Assembly (NCBI RefSeq): GCF_014652375.1
Contig: NZ_BMYR01000001.1
Span: 46,150-110,149 of the forward strand
From: Alishewanella tabrizica
GTDB lineage: Bacteria > Pseudomonadota > Gammaproteobacteria > Enterobacterales > Alteromonadaceae
Direction: 5' to 3'
DNA: 64,000 nt
Of the stretch, positions 56,183-64,000 are shown piece after piece. Each line of letters starts with the position of its first letter. Positions within the stretch are counted from its first letter, which is position 1. Below the pieces are notes generated by a model that saw nothing but the letters and a program-made list of their open reading frames with translations, searched no databases and was not told the origin of the DNA. The position numbers and the translations under genes were made by a program.

Positions 56183-56281
56183 AAGCAGTTAATCTTTGGT
56201 GTAATCGCCAAAATGGCATTGGTACATCAGTGTACATGATTATGTTGTATATCATGAGCTATGCACTAAGATTAACTGCTT
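56183..56281. repeat. 99 bp element with perfect 14 bp terminal inverted repeats
   Basis: Arms AAGCAGTTAATCTT (56183-56196) and AAGATTAACTGCTT (56268-56281) are perfectly complementary. Inside are three smaller hairpins: GCCA/TGGC, GTAC/GTAC and ATGAT/ATCAT. It starts 9 bp after the yebC-family stop codon. It could be a structured RNA or terminator in that transcript, or a small MITE-like element. Confidence 0.7.
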
Positions 56282-56310
56282 TATAGCGGCTTGACGCTAG
56301 CACACTGCAT

Positions 56311-56505
56311 TTAGTTGTATCCTAACACAGCACAATGTTCTATCTCACTATCGTGAGCACGCCGTGGTAAAGACTCGTCCTCGTTTTCTGACCACACCAG
56401 ACTTAAGGCACGGCGCTCTTGTTGCGATAACTTCACTAAGGGCGTCAGCGCGGTCTGATGATAAGGTTCTGCACTAGCACGAAGTGTTTTTGCATTGGCT
56501 TTCAT
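56311..56505 (-). CDS. Small hypothetical protein
   Basis: This 64-residue reading frame has a good ribosome-binding site (GGAG, 7 bases before the ATG) and an evenly mixed, soluble-looking sequence (LVKLSQQERRALSLVW). I do not recognise it. It lies between the inverted-repeat element and the cytochrome b562-like gene. Expression is uncertain. Confidence 0.5.
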   Translation of the reverse strand: MKANAKTLRASAEPYHQTALTPLVKLSQQERRALSLVWSENEDESLPRRAHDSEIEHCAVLGYN

Positions 56506-56619
56506 AGGGTGACTCCGTTTTTCAATTTACACATACGATAACAACGTAATAAGCGGGATATCGCGAACTACGTGTATAGCCTAGCGTAGAAAAACTGAGC
56601 CTACCCTGAATAACGGGTT

Positions 56620-57018
56620 TTAGAACTTACCAAAAATCAATTGCCAGAAACTAAAACGGCGTTCTTTATGATACTGCTTTTTTAACGCATCAACCTGTTT
56701 CAAATGTTGCTGTAGCTTGGGCATATCATCTGTAGCCACCGCCTGTTTTGCTAATACCAGCTCAGCTAATACTTTATCTAACCCCTCTAAATACACCGCA
56801 GCTTTATCTGTTGGAAGCGGCGCACGTTTTGCTTGCTCAGTAAGATGATGCAGTTTTTCGACAAACGGCAAGGCCTCGGCCGTTGTAGCCGCTTCAGAAG
56901 CTTGTTTAAAGGCAAACCCCATGGTTTTCATCGTACTTTCTAATTTTACCGGGCTGGTTGCCTGCGCCAGAGACTGGCTCGAAAAAAGCATAAAAAGTAA
57001 TAAGTACAGTTTAATCAT
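56620..57018 (-). CDS. Cytochrome b562-family periplasmic protein
   Basis: This 132-residue protein has a signal peptide ending SLAQA and a four-helix-bundle-like sequence. LESTMKTMGFAFKQA resembles the N-terminal haem-ligand region of cytochrome b562 (Met30 or Met33), and YHKERR near the C-terminus supplies His117, matching the AYHQKYR end of the E. coli protein. Both predicted axial ligands are therefore present. A C-terminal extension FSFWQLIFGKF is unusual. The role of cytochrome b562 is not settled. Confidence 0.75.
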   Translation of the reverse strand: MIKLYLLLFMLFSSQSLAQATSPVKLESTMKTMGFAFKQASEAATTAEALPFVEKLHHLTEQAKRAPLPTDKAAVYLEGLDKVLAELVLAKQAVATDDMPKLQQHLKQVDALKKQYHKERRFSFWQLIFGKF

Positions 57019-57097
57019 AAGTTCCTCAGCATAATAACGATGTTGTATTATAACGTTTTACGCACGTCACGTCAGTTAAGCCCATACGTTTACACCA

Positions 57098-58594
57098 TCA
57101 TAAATAGGCTTTATTAAAGGAATCTTTTGATTGTTTTAGATAATCACGCGCTTTACGCGCATGATTTTCCCACGCATCGCGATCGGCTTTCAGCGTAAAC
57201 GGATTCTGCTCCGGGGCGACAGAGCGCTCAAAACGTTCATAATAGGTCAGCATGCCCGAGGTTATTTGGTTAAACCCATCTTTGTAACGTTGCATACCAT
57301 CAAGCAATTCTGAGGTCTTTAAGACAAACCGAATCAACTCGGTGTTATTACCATCATTTAAATAGGTACCCGCTTTTAAGCTGATATTGCCGGCAGCGGC
57401 TGCAATTAGCTTTTGCCGCACATTTTCATCCTTGCTAAGCACTTTGCTAATATTTTCTTTTGAGCTCACGATGCTGGCATGTAATAGGGTTTCTCGCAGA
57501 TGCTTTTCCAAGTCTTTACGATAATCTTCAATAGCCCGTTGAATCACGGCTAGCTCGTTGTCTAATTGACTCACCAGTTGCAATTCCCGTTCTAATTCAC
57601 TTAAAAAACGCTCGGCATCTTGATAAATCTTTAAACCATTATCTTCGGCGAATTTACGATCAGAGCGGCTTAACCCAGCATTTTGATAACTAGAGCGGTC
57701 AAAACTGGTGGCTAAAAACGATTTAAAGGGTTCAGCGAACGCCGAATAGGTGCCAGCACTCACTACATTTAAGGTAGCGGTTACCAAATCGCCAAAAGGT
57801 TTAATCATTGAATTTAATCGGGCCTGTTGAATTTGCGAACTCACCCGCTTGGTGTCGTTGATAATGGCGCGAAAACTGGCGTACGCCATGGGGTTAGACA
57901 TTTTGTTGCGCTCTGAGCTGGCGAGGACTAAGGAAATCCCCGAATGCAACGCATTGGCATATTCTAAGTATTGGCGTTGCACATCTAATTGCGCAGCATA
58001 GTTTGTTCCTAGAGTGCGGAAGGACTCTGCTTGTAATGCAAAATTTTGATCACGGCGTAAGGTGTCTAAAATACCGCTAATGATGCGCTGTTCATTTTTA
58101 TGTAACGCGGTGCCTAATAAAATGCGTTCAATCTGCAAGTCATCTAGTTGCACATAGCCCTGTTGGCTTTCTATATCAAGGCGCAAAAACTTGCGACCAG
58201 GATCATCAATAGAAATACGATGTGCTTTGTAGCCACTGCTTCCAGCTTGATGTTCAATGACCGCTACGGGCTGCCAAGCACTGTCCAAGGTACTACGATC
58301 GGATAACAATACCTGAATACGATAGCTGACGAGATCAGACTCGGGCATGATCCATAGTTCTAATAAGCCCTGCTCGCTTAGCGCTTCACGGCTAAATAAG
58401 CTGTTATTACCATTCGCGCACCGAACCGCGCCTTGGCCATTACGCGGCAATTCCGAGGTTAACTGACAATCACCCAATAAACGCCATTGTGATAAGCCTG
58501 CTTGCTCAAAATCACTGCTAAAAACGGTACTAACCGGTTTTGCGCTGACGGGTAAAGCTAACATAGCGCAACATAACATCAGGGCGTAACGCAT
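57098..58594 (-). CDS. Large secreted coiled-coil protein of unknown function
   Basis: This 498-residue protein has a signal peptide (cleavage near PVSAKP), an N-terminal beta-rich region (about 30-165) that reads like a jelly-roll or carbohydrate-binding fold (SDFEQAGLSQWRLLGD, LRLDIESQQGYVQLDDLQI), and a long helical, coiled-coil remainder. The ATG at 58594 with AGAGG upstream was chosen over a longer frame. I do not recognise the family. A second secreted coiled-coil gene lies at 60140-61306. Confidence 0.65.
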   Translation of the reverse strand: MRYALMLCCAMLALPVSAKPVSTVFSSDFEQAGLSQWRLLGDCQLTSELPRNGQGAVRCANGNNSLFSREALSEQGLLELWIMPESDLVSYRIQVLLSDRSTLDSAWQPVAVIEHQAGSSGYKAHRISIDDPGRKFLRLDIESQQGYVQLDDLQIERILLGTALHKNEQRIISGILDTLRRDQNFALQAESFRTLGTNYAAQLDVQRQYLEYANALHSGISLVLASSERNKMSNPMAYASFRAIINDTKRVSSQIQQARLNSMIKPFGDLVTATLNVVSAGTYSAFAEPFKSFLATSFDRSSYQNAGLSRSDRKFAEDNGLKIYQDAERFLSELERELQLVSQLDNELAVIQRAIEDYRKDLEKHLRETLLHASIVSSKENISKVLSKDENVRQKLIAAAAGNISLKAGTYLNDGNNTELIRFVLKTSELLDGMQRYKDGFNQITSGMLTYYERFERSVAPEQNPFTLKADRDAWENHARKARDYLKQSKDSFNKAYL

Positions 58595-58781
58595 GGGTAC
58601 CTCTGTTTTGCATGCCCGCGGCTCAACATGAGTACCGCGATAAATTGTTGAATATTTTAGCAACCGCATCCCCTAGCAGCAATCAGCAACCAGAGATATA
58701 TTCGGTGGCCTGCCCCTTCACAACCACATGTGGTTTAAGGACGTACAGGGTTAAGTGACGTTCGGCACTTCATCATCAGCA

Positions 58782-58856
58782 ATGCTAGATTAAGCTATGC
58801 TGAATTAATCCATGCTGAATTAAGCGGTGCTGCATTAAGAAATACTACATTAAGAC
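58782..58856. repeat. five 15 bp tandem repeats ending in a gene's stop codon
   Basis: Five consecutive 15 bp units based on ATGCTGAATTAAGC start at 58782, 58797, 58812, 58827 and 58842. The last unit contains the stop codon (58850-58852) of the YgjP-type gene. The plus strand has a palindrome AACCACATGTGGTT about 60 bp to the left. Confidence 0.85.
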
Positions 58857-59362
58857 GTGCCAGATAATGCGGCGTGTTCCTGACAGGTTAAAAACAAGCG
58901 TAAATCTAATTCTAATTGATGGTAATTTGGCTCCATATACTGGCACAACTGATAAAACGCTTTATTGTGATCCTTTTCTTTTAGATGGGCTAACTCGTGT
59001 ACCACTAACATACGCAACAACGGCAAGGGTAACTGTTTTAATTGACTCCCTATCCGTATCTCATTTTTACTTTTTAGCTTAGCGCCTTGTACTCGACTAA
59101 TTTGCGTATGGGTTCCCAAGGCGTTTTTCACTACATGAATTTTCGGATCGTAAACGGCTTTGCTAATAGGATCGCTGCTTTTTAAATATTGCCGTTTGAT
59201 CTGCTGGGTATATTCATACAAAGCCTTATCGGTTTGAATCGCATGCTGCTGTTGCGGATAACGTTGTTGTAGGGTTAACGCCAGCGTATTACTTAACAGT
59301 AATTGGTGTACCTGCTGCCGAATGACCTCGGGATAGCCGCGTAAATAAGGTAAATCATGCAT
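58850..59362 (-). CDS. YgjP-type metallopeptidase-like protein
   Basis: This 170-residue protein has the zinc-binding motif HELAHLKEKDH (His122, Glu123, His126 and His132) characteristic of the YgjP/SprT-like (DUF45) metallopeptidase family. No signal peptide is evident, so it is probably cytoplasmic. The length is in the family range. The 3' end overlaps a 15 bp tandem repeat. Confidence 0.85.
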   Translation of the reverse strand: MHDLPYLRGYPEVIRQQVHQLLLSNTLALTLQQRYPQQQHAIQTDKALYEYTQQIKRQYLKSSDPISKAVYDPKIHVVKNALGTHTQISRVQGAKLKSKNEIRIGSQLKQLPLPLLRMLVVHELAHLKEKDHNKAFYQLCQYMEPNYHQLELDLRLFLTCQEHAALSGTS

Positions 59363-59470
59363 AAGTAATTCTAATCCTTATGTCATACATAATCTCGTGC
59401 ATCCGCCACAGCGTTGTCACACACGCCTTTTAAACTGTGCAAAGTTTATCTAACTTAATCGGAGATTGTG

Positions 59471-59824
59471 ATGAAATTATTGAATGCAGGTATCGCGTTG
59501 TCCATGCTGTTTAGCGTCAATGTCATAGCAAGTAACAATACCTATGTGTACTCTAATGTAGAATATTGCCAACTGCAATCGCAAGGCGCTGCCGATGGTC
59601 AACTTGAAGCCTATGCGCGTAAATTAGGTTTTGTGCCTGATCAAACCGCCTGTCGCGCACTATTACAACCTGTTCGCGTCAATACACAGCAAATCGTTGC
59701 AGCACCATTACGCGATTTACAACGCGGCTCTGCGATCCGACTCCCCACCAAAACAGCACAGAAATTAGCCGCGTTATCTACTGAAGAGCGGGCTAAGGTA
59801 TTAAAGCGCTTTGGGTTGCAATAA
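59471..59824 (+). CDS. Small exported hypothetical protein
   Basis: This 117-residue protein has a signal peptide ending VIASNN. The mature part is soluble and has two Cys residues (near 33 and 58) that could form a disulfide. A GGAG site lies 6 bp before the ATG at 59471; a GTG one codon upstream is less likely. I do not recognise the family. Confidence 0.7.
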   Translation: MKLLNAGIALSMLFSVNVIASNNTYVYSNVEYCQLQSQGAADGQLEAYARKLGFVPDQTACRALLQPVRVNTQQIVAAPLRDLQRGSAIRLPTKTAQKLAALSTEERAKVLKRFGLQ

Positions 59825-59884
59825 CAGCACTAGCGCCTTGGTCAGAGCAGAGGATATAAAAAAGGCCCTAGCCTTTAACACGCT

Positions 59885-59972
59885 AGTCGAACGTTAAAAC
59901 CGCAGGGTTCGAATCTACTTCTATCTCTTGGCGCATTAATGACAAAAGCCCACGTTTTCTTGTGGGCTTTTT
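59885..59972 (+). repeat. isolated relative of the 160 bp tandem repeat, with terminator hairpin
   Basis: The sequence GTCGAAC, then ACCGCAGGGTTCGAA, then GCATTAATGACAAAAGCCCAC parallels the right-edge repeat units (63560 onward) in order and wording. It ends in a strong hairpin AAAAGCCCAC/GTGGGCTTTT at 59944-59971 that could terminate the upstream plus-strand gene. The rest of the 315 bp gap (59825-60139) shows no gene. Confidence 0.7.
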
Positions 59973-60139
59973 CGTTTAGTTTGGCTGGGTGTTCCATTAC
60001 CTTATGCTGGTTACTCAGTTATTGGCATGAGTCCACAGAACCGTTTTGGTATTTTAAATCATAAGTATGCTGGATTAACTCACTAACTCAACATTGTTAT
60101 CAATCACACCGCGCACAACACCATTTCTATTACTTCTAT

Positions 60140-61306
60140 TTAAGGTTGACCTAATCGCTGATTCAATTTTTTGAATTGTGCTTTCATTTCTTCATTTTGA
60201 AACGGTTTGGCATCCGGAATTTGCAGGCTTAACAACGTCTGAAAAGTGTTTTGTCCTTGTTTAATCAGTTGAGCAACCTGAGAGCTAAGGCTAACGGTTT
60301 TATAAGTATTGTTAGCAACCTCATACTCGCGCTGACTAATTTTTAGTGTTTTGTATACTTTTGCGCGCTGGTTTTTTAAGATTGCGGTGTATAAATCAAT
60401 CGCTTCAATGGTTGTCCGATTTGATTGAATATTTGCTTTTAGCGTTTCTGAATGACCACCACTTTGCATTAATTTTCTCGATTCACTGATAACAGCATCA
60501 GCTTCTTTTTTGAATGCGGCTAGCTTCGGTAAGTAATCGGTATCAATCGCTACGATAAAACTGTTTTGCATCTTCAGCATTAACTTATGCAGAATAACGA
60601 CCATACCATAGTACGTTTTTGCAGTATCGAGATTTTCACCCGATTTTTCGGTAATAGCTTGAAGTTGCTCTGTAATTTGCTTAATGCTACTAAATACAAC
60701 GCTCATCGAAATAACCGAGTCGCCTATAACGGATGTCAACCACACCTCGATTTGCTCAGCGTCGAGTTCAATGCCCATCACATAAAGAAGTTTCTGCATA
60801 TCAAGCAATATCTCAGACATACTCTCACGGTAAGACTGAATATTGTTTTTTCTAAGCTCAATCAAAATGTCGTAATCGCCTTTTGTATTAGCAGTAAATT
60901 CTTTCATCAATCTAAACGGTACATTTTTTGTAACAAAGGTAGACTCACCAAGTGGCGCAAATAAACGTTTTTCTTGCAGCTTGGCGATCTCAAGCTCCTC
61001 TTCATTTATTTTTTGTTCAAGCGCTCGAAAGTTCTCCCGATGCTTATCAATTTGTGGCGAGTTGAGTAATGCGATAACCTCATCAATTGCGCCATCTAGA
61101 TCTTTATTAGCGTTGCGTTTGTCCCTACCAAACCATTTTTCATCTGATAGGGTTGCTAACTCATTAAAATAATCTAGCGCGCCTTTCAATTCGGCAAATA
61201 TCTCAGGCTGGTTGAGTGATTGAACAACAACCTTGTCTTTGGCAAAGGAATGACCAGAGAAAAATAAGTGAACCAAAAGTACAAAGTAGGCTGGAAACGC
61301 TTTCAT
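60140..61306 (-). CDS. Secreted helical protein of unknown function
   Basis: This 388-residue protein has a signal peptide ending HSFAKD and an almost wholly helical, charged sequence with coiled-coil character (EQKINEEELEIAKLQEKR). I do not recognise the family. It sits between a lone copy of the 160 bp repeat (59.9 kb) and the IS21 element, and its codons are more AT-rich than those of the housekeeping genes, which may indicate acquisition by transfer. Confidence 0.65.
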   Translation of the reverse strand: MKAFPAYFVLLVHLFFSGHSFAKDKVVVQSLNQPEIFAELKGALDYFNELATLSDEKWFGRDKRNANKDLDGAIDEVIALLNSPQIDKHRENFRALEQKINEEELEIAKLQEKRLFAPLGESTFVTKNVPFRLMKEFTANTKGDYDILIELRKNNIQSYRESMSEILLDMQKLLYVMGIELDAEQIEVWLTSVIGDSVISMSVVFSSIKQITEQLQAITEKSGENLDTAKTYYGMVVILHKLMLKMQNSFIVAIDTDYLPKLAAFKKEADAVISESRKLMQSGGHSETLKANIQSNRTTIEAIDLYTAILKNQRAKVYKTLKISQREYEVANNTYKTVSLSSQVAQLIKQGQNTFQTLLSLQIPDAKPFQNEEMKAQFKKLNQRLGQP

Positions 61307-61608
61307 TAAATGTCCCTATTTAAAATTGAGCTAAGTTTATAAGCCCACTTAAAACAAGTTTTGTAAGATAATTGATAATTTAACGTATTTGGTTTCAAAG
61401 GGGTAGCACCGCTGCGTAAGCAAAACGAGTTTCAATGTCATTTTTATAGTTTTACGACACATTATTGTAAAGATTTAACCCGTTTTACACATCGACACTT
61501 TATTTGTCACCGGCAATGTAAAACTGACCCACTAACGACAATTTAAAATTGACCCACCTGAGGCAAAATTACCGCCGACATTAATTGAATTAAGGCGGTG
61601 TAATTTTA

Positions 61609-63410
<1,802 letters not shown>

Positions 63411-63559
63411 TAAAAGGCCAGGGGTGGGTCAAATTTAGATTACCGTTTTAAGCGGTAAGTGGGTCAAAATTGGATTGCCGTTGACAATTAGCAGTATCAG
63501 AATTTCAGCTGCGTGATGAAAGCGACTGTACCGCACATATGAATAAGGTGCGCGGAACC

Positions 63560-64000
63560 AAATCCTCTTTCTCGACCCATAAATGACAAAAGCACACGCT
63601 TTTGGCGTTGCGGTGGGTAAGGGATTGTTTCGGGCATCCTGCCCTCAACCCCTTCGGGGCCGCACTAAAGTGCGTCCCAACTTGTTCCTGACAAGTTGGT
63701 CGAACCGCAGGGTTCGAACCAAATCCTCTTATTCTGCCGCATAAATGAAAAAGCCCACGCTTTTGGCGTTACGGAGAGTCAGGGATTGCCAGAACCATCC
63801 CTGGTTCTGGCCCTTCGGGCCGCACTAAAGTGCGTCCAAATTCGCTCCCGGCGAATTTGTCGAACCGCAGGGTTCGAACCAAATCCTCTATCTCTGCCGT
63901 GTTAAAACAAAAGGCACACGCTTTTGGCGTTGCGATGGGTAAGGGATTGTTTCGGGCATCCTGCCCTCAACCCCTTCGGGGCCGCACTAAAGTGCGTCCC
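63560..64000 (+). repeat. tandem array of structured units of about 160 bp (continues past the window)
   Basis: Units begin with AAATCCTC at 63560, 63721 and 63881, giving periods of 161 and 160 bp; the third is cut by the window edge. Each contains several short hairpins (for example GCACT/AGTGC and CCCC/GGGG or GGCC/GGCC) and ends in the palindrome GGTTCGAACC. Units 1 and 3 are nearly identical where both are visible, while unit 2 differs in the arms of two hairpins yet keeps them complementary. The 73 bp between the IS end and the first unit shows a possible degenerate unit end (CGCGGAACC). Confidence 0.85.

Noticed and set aside
59890..59930. Possible tRNA gene because of CGCAGGGTTCGAATC
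   Set aside because: No cloverleaf can be drawn: the T-stem does not pair and no D-arm or anticodon arm lies upstream at the right distance. It is a relative of the right-edge repeat.
63696..63905. Plus-strand reading frame of 69 codons across repeat units
   Set aside because: It runs through hairpins and the palindromic junction of the tandem array, has no ribosome-binding site, and looks like a chance frame in repeat DNA.
63560..64000. CRISPR array
   Set aside because: The period is about 160 bp and the whole unit is repeated, with no short repeat and unique-spacer pattern; no cas genes are nearby.

Overview
The window is a chromosomal segment of a gammaproteobacterium, most likely an Alteromonadales/Chromatiaceae-type marine or freshwater bacterium close to Rheinheimera, Alishewanella or Arsukibacterium. 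That placement is an inference from the combination of an MSHA type IV pilus operon, a full ccmABCDEFGHI cytochrome c maturation operon, a trpL-E-G-D-CF-B-A operon with gamma-type attenuation, and scpAB-rluB next to yciO and the PHP RNase gene. Genes are tightly packed, with many ATGA and TAATG stop/start overlaps. I saw no rRNA, tRNA or CRISPR array.

Layout. 0-7.7 kb (minus strand): distal part of an MSHA pilus assembly operon, mshI, a pilN-like gene, mshJ, K, L, M, N and the start of mshE, which runs off the left edge. 7.8-11.8 kb (minus): sulfate assimilation, cysD-cysN followed by an SLC13-type permease. 12-21.5 kb (minus): wecB, mlaA and the ccm operon. 21.6-24.3 kb (plus): a large FliK-like protein carrying an internal duplication. 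24.4-31.2 kb: a sodium symporter, yciI-galE, a LuxR-type two-component system beside a divergent membrane gene with a strong inverted repeat between them, and a short-chain dehydrogenase. 31.2-39 kb: rluB, scpB, scpA, yciO, the YciV-type RNase gene, and a pair of envelope proteins, one a transglutaminase-like enzyme. 39.2-46.4 kb (plus): the trp operon with a readable leader peptide (three tandem Trp codons) and attenuator. 46.8-56.2 kb: SlyD-like isomerase, a membrane protein/PQQ-type dehydrogenase pair behind a TPP-riboswitch-like element, hemH, an unusual class A penicillin-binding protein, a diguanylate cyclase, a HAD phosphatase and a YebC-family regulator. 56.3-64 kb: accessory-looking region with a cytochrome b562-like protein, two secreted coiled-coil proteins of unknown role, a YgjP-type metallopeptidase, a complete IS21-family element, and the start of a tandem array of structured repeats of about 160 bp.

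Beyond the genes, four things stand out. (1) An intergenic repeat family of 22 bp units beginning with GGTACC and ending in TGTGGATAA, the complement of the perfect DnaA box TTATCCACA, occurs in four intergenic clusters; one degenerate copy appears to have become coding sequence in ccmH. (2) The tandem array at the right edge has units whose hairpin arms change sequence while staying complementary. (3) A TPP-riboswitch-like RNA precedes genes with no known link to thiamin. (4) A 99 bp inverted-repeat element lies downstream of the yebC-family gene.

All assignments come from reading the sequence and remembered family motifs; no database search was run.
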